In this document: positions 9,064-16,854 of the stretch, piece after piece | Position numbering within the stretch: position 1 is the stretch's first letter | Layout of the letters: each line of letters opens with the position of its first letter | From: Campylobacter concisus UNSWCS | Lineage (GTDB): Bacteria; Campylobacterota; Campylobacteria; Campylobacterales; Campylobacteraceae | Assembly: GCF_000466685.1 (NCBI RefSeq) | Contig: NZ_ANNG01000013.1 | Coordinates: forward strand, 1-51,804 | DNA length: 51,804 nt | Direction: 5' to 3' | The notes under the pieces: generated by a model | What the model saw: the letters and a program-made list of their open reading frames with translations, nothing else | Database searches by the model: none | What the model was told of the DNA's origin: nothing | Program-made: the position numbers and the translations under genes

Positions 9064-9069
9064 TACAAT
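9064..9069 (+). promoter_or_regulatory. -10 box of the flavin reductase gene
   Basis: TACAAT lies 17 bases before the ATG, which is preceded by the ribosome binding site AAAGGAGC. A transcript starting here would have a leader of only about ten bases, so the true -10 may be further upstream. Confidence 0.3.
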
Positions 9070-9086
9070 TTCAAAAAGGAGCAAAA

Positions 9087-9674
9087 ATGCATAAAGAGTT
9101 AAACAGATCTGGCTTTTACTACGGCTTTCCTGTCCTACTTGCCACTACAAAAGATCAAAAAGGGCGAGATGATATCACCGTGCTTTCCTCCTCTTGGACG
9201 CTAGGAGATAGCGTGGTGCTTGGCATCGGAGTTGATAACAAAGGCTATAAAAATATCCAAAATGGCTCAGACATCACGCTAAATTTATGCGATGAGAGCT
9301 TGCTTGAAGCTATAAAAAAGATAGAAAAACTAACAGGCGATGAGGACGTGCCAGAGGAGAAAAGAGCTCTTGGATATAGCTACGAAAGTGATAAATTTAA
9401 GGTGGCAAATTTACACAAAGAGCCTGGCATAAAGGCAAAAAGCGTGCGCATAAAAGAGTGCAAGATACAAATAGAAACGATCGTAGAAAAGTGCGAGATA
9501 AAAGAGTGGTTTTGCATCGTTACTTGCAAGATAGTTGGCATATTTGTGGATGAAAATTTGTTAAAAGATAAAAAGCTAGATACGCAAAGATACTCGCCTC
9601 TTATCTATAAATTTAAAGAATACGTTGCAACTGGCAAGCGTTTGGGATTAAATTTTGGCTTTAAAGAGGTTTGA
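9087..9674 (+). CDS. Flavin reductase-domain protein (flavoredoxin-like)
   Basis: 195 residues of the flavin reductase-like FMN-binding split-barrel family. It opens with FYYGFPVLLATTKDQKGRDD, then TVLSSSWTLGDSVVLGIG, and has the conserved late segment YVATGKRLGLNFGFKEV. Members bind FMN and act in NAD(P)H-dependent flavin reduction or electron transfer; the partner is unknown. The 3' part of the gene (from 9439) occurs again at 11182-11417, downstream of nhaA. This copy is intact, whereas the second has lost its 5' part and has a TGG-to-TGA change. The ribosome binding site is AAAGGAGC. Confidence 0.8.
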   Translation: MHKELNRSGFYYGFPVLLATTKDQKGRDDITVLSSSWTLGDSVVLGIGVDNKGYKNIQNGSDITLNLCDESLLEAIKKIEKLTGDEDVPEEKRALGYSYESDKFKVANLHKEPGIKAKSVRIKECKIQIETIVEKCEIKEWFCIVTCKIVGIFVDENLLKDKKLDTQRYSPLIYKFKEYVATGKRLGLNFGFKEV

Positions 9675-9765
9675 GTAAGCGTTTTGGCTGGCTAGAAAGT
9701 AAAATTTACGGGTAAATTTATTTGGTTTTGACCTTGGCTAAAAACTTTTGGATGCAAATTTAGCC
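9439..9765 (+). repeat. Left direct repeat flanking the nhaA insert
   Basis: This segment covers the last ~78 codons of the flavin reductase gene plus 91 bases of its downstream region. It recurs at 11182-11499 in the same orientation. Over the 230 bases ending at the stop codon I count 16 substitutions and no indel between the copies. The 3' flank also matches (GCGTTTTGGCTGGCTAGAAA; GACCTTGGCTAAAAACTTTT) with a short indel region. Confidence 0.9.
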
Positions 9766-9836
9766 CTGCTATCAAGTCTCAAAAGCTCGCCGCAAACAGC
9801 CTTTGTACGCTTACATATATCTAAAATTTCATTCAT
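9738..9836 (-). pseudogene. 5' fragment of a foreign gene, possibly proA
   Basis: On the minus strand ATG at 9836, preceded by AAGGAGCGAAA, opens MNEILDICKRTKAVCGELLR and then LDSRAKFASKSF, ending at TAG 9738-9740. The first ~24 residues resemble the N-terminus of gamma-glutamyl phosphate reductase (AK-A---L--LDS--K), but the match is short. Codons after about 9765 belong to the recipient's repeat, so the native 3' part was lost at the seam. It sits divergently upstream of nhaA inside the insert and probably came with it. Confidence 0.4.
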
Positions 9837-9990
9837 TTTCGCTCCTTAATCTATAAAAACCGTGCGCAAGCGTCCCGCTCCCGCAAGCGCGGCATGGCAA
9901 ATTTTAGCGACGCGTCTACTAAATTTACCTTTAAATTTGACTTGATTATAGCCAAATTCGCCCGAATTTTATGCGAGCGTAAAAATACGC

Positions 9991-9996
9991 TATAAT
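9991..9996 (+). promoter_or_regulatory. -10 box of nhaA
   Basis: A perfect TATAAT lies 27 bases before the nhaA ATG, followed by the ribosome binding site AAAAGGAAGC. The insert therefore carries its own promoter. Confidence 0.55.
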
Positions 9997-10022
9997 CGCC
10001 AAAATTACGAAAAGGAAGCAAA

Positions 10023-11252
10023 ATGGGCGGAATAAAAGAGTTTTTAAAACACGAAGCCAGCGGCGGGATTTTGCTGATGGTAGCTACGATCGCGGCGCTA
10101 CTGTGTCAAAACACGTTTTTGAGCGATTTTTACAACGAATTTTTAAAGACCAAATTTACCGTAAGCTTCGGCGAATACGGACTAAGCAAACCCCTGATCT
10201 TGTGGGTGAACGACGGGTTGATGGCGGTATTTTTCTTTCTCATCGGACTCGAGCTAAAGCGCGAGGTGCTGGAGGGCGAGCTAAAAAATCCGTCGCAAAT
10301 CGCGCTGCCAGCGATCGGCGCGGCAGGCGGCCTGATAGTGCCTGCGGTTATCTTCTATCTTTTTACGAAACACGACTCCTTCGCGCTTGGCGGCTGGGCG
10401 ATACCGACGGCGACGGATATCGCGTTTGCTCTGGGGGTTTTGAGCCTACTCGGGCCTCGCGTACCGACTAGTTTAAAAATTTTCCTCATGACGCTAGCGA
10501 TCGTCGACGACCTTTGTGCGATCGTGATTATCGCGCTATTTTACACGAGCGAGCTTAACGCCCAAATGCTTGCGGTCGCGAGCGTTTGTCTAGCCGCGCT
10601 TTTCGCACTAAACAGACTCGGCGTAAAGAGCAAGGCGGCCTATCTAATCGTAGGCGCGGTGATGTGGGTAGCAGTGCTAAAATCAGGCGTTCACGCCACG
10701 CTTGCGGGCGTCGTGGCGGCCTTTTTCATACCGCTTAGCTTTAAAGACGAGCCTGGCAAATCTATGCTAAAAAGTATCGAGCACGACCTGCACGGCTGGG
10801 TGGCGTTTGGCGTGCTGCCGATATTTGCCTTCGTAAACGCAGGCATCTCGTTGCGAGGCGTCGGACTGGACGAGATTTTGTCTCCGGTCGCGCTAGGCAC
10901 GGCGCTGGGGCTTTTCATCGGCAAGCAAGTCGGGGTATTTTCTTTTAGCCTTTTGGCGATCAAATTTAAGCTAGCCAAGCTGCCAGAAGGGTCAAATTTC
11001 ATCCAGCTTTACGGCATCGCCGTGCTTTGCGGCGTAGGATTTACGATGAGCCTTTTCGTTAACGGCCTAGCCTACAACGACACGGACGCCTTTGCCTACA
11101 CCGACAAGCTCGCTATCTTGCTAGGTTCGGTAGTTTCAGGCGCCGCGGGGTTTATATTGCTTAAATTTAGCGCCAAAAACCAAAGCGCGCGCATAAAAGA
11201 GTGCAAGATACAGATAGAAACGATCGTCGAAAAGTGCGAGATAAAAGAGTGA
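10023..11252 (+). CDS. nhaA: Na+/H+ antiporter NhaA with a chimeric C-terminus
   Basis: A 409-residue NhaA: about 12 membrane segments, the early GGIKEFLKHEASGGILLM, and the functional region ATDIAFALGVL and LAIVDDLCAIVIIALFY, which holds the paired Asp residues of ion transport. It exchanges protons for Na+ across the inner membrane and aids pH and salt homeostasis. G+C is visibly higher than in neighbours (31 and 34 of 60 bases in lines 10321 and 10561). The last ~22 residues (ARIKECKIQIETIVEKCEIK region) are not NhaA. They are encoded by the duplicated flavin reductase segment, which supplies the stop codon through TGG to TGA. The transporter core appears intact, so it is probably functional. 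Confidence 0.9.
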   Translation: MGGIKEFLKHEASGGILLMVATIAALLCQNTFLSDFYNEFLKTKFTVSFGEYGLSKPLILWVNDGLMAVFFFLIGLELKREVLEGELKNPSQIALPAIGAAGGLIVPAVIFYLFTKHDSFALGGWAIPTATDIAFALGVLSLLGPRVPTSLKIFLMTLAIVDDLCAIVIIALFYTSELNAQMLAVASVCLAALFALNRLGVKSKAAYLIVGAVMWVAVLKSGVHATLAGVVAAFFIPLSFKDEPGKSMLKSIEHDLHGWVAFGVLPIFAFVNAGISLRGVGLDEILSPVALGTALGLFIGKQVGVFSFSLLAIKFKLAKLPEGSNFIQLYGIAVLCGVGFTMSLFVNGLAYNDTDAFAYTDKLAILLGSVVSGAAGFILLKFSAKNQSARIKECKIQIETIVEKCEIKE

Positions 11253-11499
11253 TTTTGCATCGTTACTTGCAGGATAGTTGGCATCTTTGTGGATGAAAAT
11301 TTGTTAAAAGATGAAAAGCTAGATACTAAAAAATACTCGCCGCTCATCTATAAATTTAAAGAGTATGTTACAACTAGCAAGCGTTTGGGATTAAATTTTG
11401 GCTTTAAAGAGATTTGATCTAGCGTTTTGGCTGGCTAGAAAGCGAAAATTTAAATTTGATTTTGACCTTGGCTAAAAACTTTTGGATGCAAATTTAGCC
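11182..11499 (+). repeat. Right direct repeat; flavin reductase 3' fragment
   Basis: The second copy of 9439-9765. Its frame would read FCIVTCRIVGIFVDENLLKD and on to GLNFGFKEI with stop at 11415-11417, but it lacks the 5' two fifths of the gene and begins in frame with the nhaA tail. The repeat ends exactly at the stop codon of the fixH-like gene (11499). This flank is therefore probably the original downstream neighbourhood of the flavin reductase gene. Confidence 0.88.
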
Positions 11500-11969
11500 T
11501 ATTTTGTAGCGTTAAAATCAAATTTATAATATCTCGTATCTTGCTTATCGCTTAGCCTTAAAAGTAGCTGCCACCTGCCCTCTTTTAGGCCAACACTCTC
11601 GCTTACAAGCTCATTCTCTTGCCATGAGGCGCTTAATGTTTTGTTATCTTTGTTTGTTTGTGGGCGGGTTAGTAAAATTTCATAGCTAAGGCTTGAAATT
11701 TCGCCATTTTTTGGCATTAGAAGAAATTTAAACTTACCCTGCAAACCTTTAAATTCTGGCTCAAATTTAAGACCAAATTTCTCATCAAACCTAGCCTCGC
11801 TCTCTTTTATAAATGTGATGTTTTCATCGACACTTTGGTGACTTTGCATATAAGCGCTATCCATCTCGACTGGGTTGTTGATCGCAACAACGATGGTTGC
11901 GGCGCAAGCCAAGATGATAGCAACTATGCTAAGCACGATGCCGTAAGGCCAAAAGCTCTTTTTAGCCAT
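11499..11969 (-). CDS. FixH-family membrane protein
   Basis: 156 residues: one N-terminal membrane helix (YGIVLSIVAIILACAATIVV) followed by a periplasmic domain with beta-strand character, ending RWQLLLRLSDKQDTRYYKF. This pattern fits the FixH family, which helps assemble cbb3 oxidase. The gene follows a TPM-like gene with an 8-base overlap and lies downstream of ccoNOQP on the same strand. Its stop codon abuts the right copy of the duplicated flavin reductase segment, so the nhaA insertion left the coding region whole. Confidence 0.7.
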   Translation of the reverse strand: MAKKSFWPYGIVLSIVAIILACAATIVVAINNPVEMDSAYMQSHQSVDENITFIKESEARFDEKFGLKFEPEFKGLQGKFKFLLMPKNGEISSLSYEILLTRPQTNKDNKTLSASWQENELVSESVGLKEGRWQLLLRLSDKQDTRYYKFDFNATK

Positions 11970-12531
11970 TTTTTACCTTTTTATAAAAGATGATGAGAAC
12001 AAAAAATGCGATCAAGCCGTAGATGAAAATTCGCAAGAAATTTAAGGTCGTTTTGTTTGAGCTACCGATACCGCTTTCTAGCTTTAAATTTAAGCTCTCA
12101 GCGATCTGCTCGGCGATATCAGCGTAGCCGTTTAAGATAGCGGCGTTATAGACATCTTTGCCGTTTTTTGAGACCAAAATGGGGATAATGCTGCCGGACT
12201 CTGGATTTACACTTAGAATTTGCTCCTTGTTAAAGAGCTTTGAAGTGTTTGTATCGCTAAAAATTTCAACCTTTTGCTTATCTTTTATGAGTGCTAAAAA
12301 TACAAAGAGCGAGCTTAAATTTTGCTCTTTAAAAAGCATGCCAAGCTCGCCATCTTTATATACGCCAACTACTAAATTTATGCCGCTTTTTTGATAAAGC
12401 TCACTACCGATCTCATTTAGCTTTTGGCTCACTTTTTGGCTTAAAATTCCATCATCATTGATAACAAAATTTGCACCCCAAGCCAAATTTTGCCAGAGCA
12501 AAATGATAAAAATGAGTGCAAATTTCTTCAA
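11962..12531 (-). CDS. TPM-domain-like membrane-anchored periplasmic protein
   Basis: About 189 residues. A signal peptide (LKKFALIFIILLWQNLAWGA) leads into a TPM-like domain beginning NFVINDDGILSQKVSQKLNE with the family-type GINLVVGVYKDG. A C-terminal membrane helix (LRIFIYGLIAFFVLIIF) ends in lysines. I place the start at TTG 12531 because it immediately precedes the signal peptide and has TAGG nearby. A further in-frame TTG at 12579 lies inside the preceding 33-codon gene. TPM proteins have varied roles in membrane protein turnover; here the setting suggests cbb3 oxidase upkeep. The exact role is unknown. Confidence 0.65.
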   Translation of the reverse strand: MKKFALIFIILLWQNLAWGANFVINDDGILSQKVSQKLNEIGSELYQKSGINLVVGVYKDGELGMLFKEQNLSSLFVFLALIKDKQKVEIFSDTNTSKLFNKEQILSVNPESGSIIPILVSKNGKDVYNAAILNGYADIAEQIAESLNLKLESGIGSSNKTTLNFLRIFIYGLIAFFVLIIFYKKVKNG

Positions 12532-12533
12532 AT

Positions 12534-12635
12534 TTAACCTACAAATAGGTGATTTGGTGTAAGCACTGACCAAGCACAAATTGTGCCTGCGACGACTATT
12601 AGCAGGATAATGGCTTTTTCTATTATGCCTAGCAT
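12534..12635 (-). CDS. 33-residue single-helix membrane protein in the cco cluster
   Basis: ATG at 12635 with GGAG (TAAAGGAGTAGCG) upstream encodes 33 residues beginning MLGIIEKAIILLIVVAGTIC and ending VLTPNHLFVG. It is almost wholly one membrane helix. It starts two bases after the DUF4006 gene stop and ends next to the TPM-like start, so it fits tightly in the operon. I judge it a real small gene on ribosome binding site, spacing and hydrophobicity. Tiny single-helix proteins often accompany cbb3 oxidase (CcoQ, CcoS, CcoM types), but I cannot assign it to one of these. Confidence 0.7.
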   Translation of the reverse strand: MLGIIEKAIILLIVVAGTICAWSVLTPNHLFVG

Positions 12636-12637
12636 CG

Positions 12638-12850
12638 CTACTCCTTTACAATGACGTGTTTAGCGTTATCAACGCTCTTCATCTCGATGCTAGCTGCATC
12701 TTTTAGTGAGTAAGGCTTGGTTGCGACATCTTTTTGCAAGCCGATGCCAACGTATGTAAGCACCGCTAGGATAGAGAGCAAAAGCACCACCGCTATTAAA
12801 AATCCGCTAATGCCATTTAAGGCAAAGACATTTCTATTGTTATTTTCCAT
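12638..12850 (-). CDS. DUF4006-type small membrane protein
   Basis: 70 residues, starting MENNNRNVFALNGISGFL, with one membrane helix (LIAVVLLLSILAVLTYVGIG) and a short polar tail. It matches the small DUF4006 proteins that follow ccoP in epsilonproteobacteria. The start overlaps the ccoP stop by one base. It probably acts in assembly or stability of the cbb3 oxidase; this is inferred from position only. Confidence 0.75.
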   Translation of the reverse strand: MENNNRNVFALNGISGFLIAVVLLLSILAVLTYVGIGLQKDVATKPYSLKDAASIEMKSVDNAKHVIVKE

Positions 12851-13713
12851 TATTCGCCCTTTGATAGCGATATGACGTACTCGCCAACTGCTTTTTGCTG
12901 GATCTCGTTTAGCCTGCCATCATTAAATTTAGGCATAGTGCCGATCGCTCCTTTTTTGCCACGATTTAGCACGTCAGCTACAAAGCTAGCCGAGCCATAT
13001 TTGCTAAGATCAACTGACATACCATCCATGCCCTTGCCATCTTCGCCGTGGCATGAGGCACATGCAGCGTAAAGCTCTTTGCCAGTGGCTACTAAATTTT
13101 CATTTTTAGTGCTTTTTATCGCGCTTATCTCTTTAGCTACGTATGCTGCGATCGCCTTTGCGCCATCAGCGTCAGCTAAACCTGCTGGCATCTCACCCAT
13201 AGGATAATCAAGTCCTTTTGAGCCATTAAGTATAGTCTCAACTATGCCTTTCTCGCTGCCCCAAATTTGTAAATTTGCAGCCTTGCCGCCTATGCCATCG
13301 CCTGTGATGCCGTGACATGCTGAGCACTGCACGAGATAGATACTCTCGCCCATAGCGTGAAGCGTCTCTTTGCTTGGATTTGCATACTCTTTTTCAAATT
13401 TAGCGTTTGCTTCTTTGACCTCTTTGTTGTACTCGCCGATTTGTGAGTAAGAATTTAGTGGGTAGCCCAGCAAATAGTACCAGATCGCCCAAACTAGCAT
13501 AAGTAAAAATACAACCGCCCAGCCAAGTGGGACAGGGTTTTTATACTCACCTATGTCGTCCCAGTTGTGCTCGCTAAGCTCCACGTTATCTTCTTTTTTT
13601 GTTTTCATTTGTCCAACGTATTTACCGGCTATTACAACGGTTATTACGATTGTTAAAATGGCACCTATTAACGCAAGTAAATTTATATTATCTTCTAAAT
13701 TTAACCATTGCAT
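12850..13713 (-). CDS. ccoP: cbb3-type cytochrome c oxidase subunit III (dihaem)
   Basis: 287 residues. Membrane helices lie near 10-30 and 60-85 (WAVVFLLMLVWAIWYYLLGY). Two periplasmic cytochrome c domains follow with haem sites CSACH and CASCH and downstream Met ligands (GEMPAG, GTMPKF). The subunit passes electrons from soluble cytochrome c and CcoO to the CcoN active site. The gene overlaps ccoQ by 13 bases and the next gene by one. Length and order agree with C. jejuni ccoNOQP. Confidence 0.95.
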   Translation of the reverse strand: MQWLNLEDNINLLALIGAILTIVITVVIAGKYVGQMKTKKEDNVELSEHNWDDIGEYKNPVPLGWAVVFLLMLVWAIWYYLLGYPLNSYSQIGEYNKEVKEANAKFEKEYANPSKETLHAMGESIYLVQCSACHGITGDGIGGKAANLQIWGSEKGIVETILNGSKGLDYPMGEMPAGLADADGAKAIAAYVAKEISAIKSTKNENLVATGKELYAACASCHGEDGKGMDGMSVDLSKYGSASFVADVLNRGKKGAIGTMPKFNDGRLNEIQQKAVGEYVISLSKGE

Positions 13714-13913
13714 ACACTCTCCTTTATAGCCTTGCGCTCTAAAATTTCGCCACCGATCTCATCGTTAAGCGCTAGTTTTGAGTACTTCTCGTAGTTTCTT
13801 CTGCCATTTTTTTCGCTCTTATAAAGATGAAAAAAATAGGCATACAAAGTGATCGCCAAAAATGCTGTCAAGAAAAAATAGCCATAAGCTTGAAACTCTC
13901 TAATGTTCTCCAT
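13701..13913 (-). CDS. ccoQ: cbb3-type cytochrome oxidase subunit IV
   Basis: 70 residues with one N-terminal membrane helix (YFFLTAFLAITLYAYFFHLY) and a charged cytoplasmic tail (KSEKNGRRNYEKYSKLAL). CcoQ is a short stabilising subunit without cofactors. It lies nine bases after ccoO and its 3' end overlaps ccoP, the normal order in this operon. Confidence 0.9.
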   Translation of the reverse strand: MENIREFQAYGYFFLTAFLAITLYAYFFHLYKSEKNGRRNYEKYSKLALNDEIGGEILERKAIKESVCNG

Positions 13914-13922
13914 CTTACGCTC

Positions 13923-14591
13923 CTACTTTAGGCTATTTAGATAAGCAATGAGTGCTACGATCTGGCGAATTTCACCTTTTTCAAATGCACTTTTTACCTG
14001 CTCATCTTTCATATTTTCAACGATAACTGCAGCCTCAGCCTTGACGTTAGCATTTGTCTGCTCTAGCGTGCCAAGTGCTGGCATATCTTTTTCGTCATAA
14101 GGCGTGTTAAAGACCTTTTTAACCGTTAGCGCTTCAGCGTAAGCGGTCTCGATATCAGCATTTTTCTTAAATAAAAATGGATATGCAGGCATGATCGAGC
14201 CTGGCACTACTGAGGCTGGATTTAGCATGTGATTTTCATGCCAGTCAGTCGTTCTATAATTACCCACACGCATAAGATCAGGTCCTGTTCTTTTTGAGCC
14301 CCAAAGGTGCGGACGATCATAGGCAAATTCGCCACTTAGTGAGTACATGCCGTATCTATCAGTCTCAGCTTTAAACGGACGGATCATTTGTGAGTGGCAA
14401 GTGTTGCAGCCATTTTGCATATAGATGTTTTTGCCAGCTAGCTCTAAAACAGTGTAAGGCTTTGTGCCCTCAAGTGGTCTAGCTCTGTTTGCAAAGTCTG
14501 GTAAAATTTCAACTATGCCAGCGTAAGCGATGACAATAAAAACACAAACCGCAAAAAAGAATGGATTTTTTTCTAGCCAAGCAAACATCAC
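13923..14591 (-). CDS. ccoO: cbb3-type cytochrome c oxidase subunit II (monohaem)
   Basis: 222 residues: an N-terminal membrane anchor (FFFAVCVFIVIAYAGIVEIL) and one cytochrome c domain with the haem site CNTCHSQMIRPF. A distal Met is in GSIMPAYPFLF. The characteristic segment RTGPDLMRVG lies between. It relays electrons from CcoP to CcoN. The start overlaps the ccoN stop by four bases, which suggests translational coupling. Confidence 0.96.
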   Translation of the reverse strand: MMFAWLEKNPFFFAVCVFIVIAYAGIVEILPDFANRARPLEGTKPYTVLELAGKNIYMQNGCNTCHSQMIRPFKAETDRYGMYSLSGEFAYDRPHLWGSKRTGPDLMRVGNYRTTDWHENHMLNPASVVPGSIMPAYPFLFKKNADIETAYAEALTVKKVFNTPYDEKDMPALGTLEQTNANVKAEAAVIVENMKDEQVKSAFEKGEIRQIVALIAYLNSLK

Positions 14592-16078
14592 ATCACCTCC
14601 GCACTAGATTTTGCCCCGCCGCCCATTGGCGAAGCGCTTTTTGGCTCTGCTAAGATAGCTTTAGCAGAAGTTGATTTGTAGATATTATAAGCAAACATCA
14701 AGAAGCCAACTAGATAAAGAAGTCCGCCAATAGCCCTTATGTAGTAGTATGGGATAAGCACGACTACCGTGTCTATAAACGAGTAGAGTAAATTTCCATA
14801 GCTATCAGTCGCTCTCCACATCATACCCTGTGTGATACCAGCGATCCACATAGAGGCAAAGTATAAAACAATGCCTGTTGTTTGTATCCAAAACTGAGCT
14901 TCCATTAGTGACTTTGAGTAAATTTCACGCTTAAACACGCGCGGTGTCATGTGATAAAGTGCCGCCATGATCATAAAGCCAACCCATCCAAGAGCACCGT
15001 CGTGAACGTGTCCTGGTACCCAGTCAGTAAAGTGCGCTAGGGCATTTACAGACTTGATAGAAAGGATCGGACCTTCAAGTGTTGAGAACATATAAAATGT
15101 CGAAGCTAGGATCATAAATTTGATAAGCGGACTCTCTCTAAGCTGCGCCCACTCACCCTTCATCGTAAGAAGGATGTTTATCGCTGAGCCCCATGAAGGC
15201 AGGATCAAAACGATAGAAAAGACTGAGCCCATAGTCTGCATCCAATCAGGCGTAGCAGAGTATATGAGGTGGTGTCCGCCAGCCCAAAGGTAGATGAACA
15301 TCAGACCCCAAAATGAAAATAGCGATAATTTATATGAAAATATCGGCTGACCGCTCTCTTTTGGCAAGAAATAATAAATTTGAGCGATGATAGCCACTGT
15401 AAAGACGAATGCAACCGCGTTGTGGCCGTACCACCACTGAACCAAAGCGTCGTTTGAGCCAGCGTACATAGATACAGAGTGTAGCCATGAGCCATATCCA
15501 CTAACGAGCCTTGTTGGAACTTCCATATTGTTAAATAGATATAGCATCGCAACGCCTAAAAATGTAGCGATGTAGTACCAAACTGAGATGTAAAGTGTCT
15601 TTTCGCGGCGGATACCGATGAGGCCAAATATACTAATACCCCAAAGTACCCAAACCAGAACCACTGCGATATCTAGTGGCCACTCAAGCTCGGCGTACTC
15701 TTTCGCTGTGCTATCGCCCATAAAAAGCGTAACAACAGCCAAAACCATAACAAGCATATATAGCCAAAAGTGAAGCTTGCCAATAAACATCAAAAATGGC
15801 GACTCGCTCATCGAGACCTTTAAAACACGCTGTCCGATGTAGTACCAAGTGGCAAAGATACCCGAGAGCATGAAGCCAAAGATAATGCCATTAGTGTGAA
15901 GGGGGCGCAGTCTTCCAAATATAGAATACTCGCCAGCTATGTAGTTAAGCTCTGGACAGGCCATTTGAAAGGCTATAACTACACCAATAACCATGCCTAT
16001 GATACCAAAAAGTATCGTGGCAAACATGAATAGCTTTGCTACACTATAGTCATAGTGTAGCAGCTGAGATGGTTGCAT
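14588..16078 (-). CDS. ccoN: cbb3-type cytochrome c oxidase subunit I (catalytic)
   Basis: 496 residues and about 12 membrane helices: the haem-copper oxidase core subunit that binds haem b, haem b3 and CuB and reduces O2 at low concentration. Conserved His-bearing stretches include RPLHTNGIIFGF, WWYGHNAVAFVF (CuB/Tyr-His region), GGHHLIYSATPDW and HFTDWVPGHVHDGALGW. I start at ATG 16078, which has a strong AGGAGGAG ribosome binding site, rather than the in-frame TTG at 16081. It is the first gene of ccoNOQP. The C-terminal tail is rich in Ser, Gly and Ala. Confidence 0.96.
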   Translation of the reverse strand: MQPSQLLHYDYSVAKLFMFATILFGIIGMVIGVVIAFQMACPELNYIAGEYSIFGRLRPLHTNGIIFGFMLSGIFATWYYIGQRVLKVSMSESPFLMFIGKLHFWLYMLVMVLAVVTLFMGDSTAKEYAELEWPLDIAVVLVWVLWGISIFGLIGIRREKTLYISVWYYIATFLGVAMLYLFNNMEVPTRLVSGYGSWLHSVSMYAGSNDALVQWWYGHNAVAFVFTVAIIAQIYYFLPKESGQPIFSYKLSLFSFWGLMFIYLWAGGHHLIYSATPDWMQTMGSVFSIVLILPSWGSAINILLTMKGEWAQLRESPLIKFMILASTFYMFSTLEGPILSIKSVNALAHFTDWVPGHVHDGALGWVGFMIMAALYHMTPRVFKREIYSKSLMEAQFWIQTTGIVLYFASMWIAGITQGMMWRATDSYGNLLYSFIDTVVVLIPYYYIRAIGGLLYLVGFLMFAYNIYKSTSAKAILAEPKSASPMGGGAKSSAEVM

Positions 16079-16170
16079 CAATTCTCCTCCTAGTTAAATT
16101 TATATTAACGAATTGTTATTCTAAGATAAAAAATCTATAAAAAAACTTAATTAATATAAATTATTTAATA

Positions 16171-16854
16171 CTAGGAAATTCTTCTGTCTATTTTGTAACC
16201 AAGTCCAGGAACATTTTTTATAAAGCTATTGCCAACTTTGTCTCTAACACGCTTAACAAAAGTCCTAATAGCTGCCTCAGTAACGCTCTCGCCAACCCAA
16301 ACGACGCTTTTGATCTCATCGTGAAGCACAAGCGTTCCAAGTCTTTTTATCAAAAGTGAGATAAATGCAAGCTCTTTTTTGGTAAGTGAAATTTCAACAC
16401 CATCTCTGATAAGCACGCGTTTAATTTTGTTAAAGCTATATCCGTTTGCAACTTGGATGATACTTGATGTTTCTATTTTATTTTTTGCAACATTTTCTAA
16501 CGTATTTAAAAGATCATCCACCATGATAGGTTTTATAAGATACTTATCAACGCCAACATCGATCGCCTTTAATAAAGTCTCTTTTTCACTGTGCGCACTT
16601 AGGACGATGATAGGTGTGTCCTTAGAAATTTCCTTGATATATCTTGTCATATCAAGTCCATCGCTAATTGGCATAAAGGCGTCTGTAATTACCATATTCG
16701 GATTATATTTTTTAAATTTTTTCAAACCTTCATCACCATTTTGAGCAGTAAAAACTTTCTCAAAATTGTCACTTAGCACATCGTGCATGATCTTTTTGCT
16801 GTCGCTATCGTCTTCGACAAGCAAAACCGTTAGGTTCTTTAAAATTTTATTCAT
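16171..16854 (-). CDS. OmpR-family response regulator
   Basis: 227 residues. A receiver domain (1-120) has VLLVEDDSDS, the phospho-acceptor Asp in MVITDAFMPISDGLD, and the conserved Lys in DKYLIKPI. A winged-helix DNA-binding domain (135-227) follows with LTKKELAFISLLIKRLG and AIRTFVKRVRDKVG. The kinase gene upstream overlaps by eight bases. The pair lies just upstream of the cbb3 genes, as in C. jejuni, where a comparable pair is found. Targets cannot be read from the sequence; the gap to ccoN is short and AT-rich. Confidence 0.88.
   Translation of the reverse strand: MNKILKNLTVLLVEDDSDSKKIMHDVLSDNFEKVFTAQNGDEGLKKFKKYNPNMVITDAFMPISDGLDMTRYIKEISKDTPIIVLSAHSEKETLLKAIDVGVDKYLIKPIMVDDLLNTLENVAKNKIETSSIIQVANGYSFNKIKRVLIRDGVEISLTKKELAFISLLIKRLGTLVLHDEIKSVVWVGESVTEAAIRTFVKRVRDKVGNSFIKNVPGLGYKIDRRIS

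Noticed and set aside
10103-10471. A 122-codon open frame inside nhaA
   Set aside because: It is a shifted frame of nhaA, rich in Arg, caused by the high G+C content; no start signal.
9439-11499. Insertion sequence or integron cassette around nhaA
   Set aside because: There is no transposase, no terminal inverted repeat and no attC-like structure; the flanks are ordinary chromosomal gene sequence.
12531-12579. A TTG start at 12579 for the TPM-like gene
   Set aside because: It would place 16 non-conserved residues before the signal peptide and overlap the 33-residue gene; TTG 12531 begins directly at the signal peptide.
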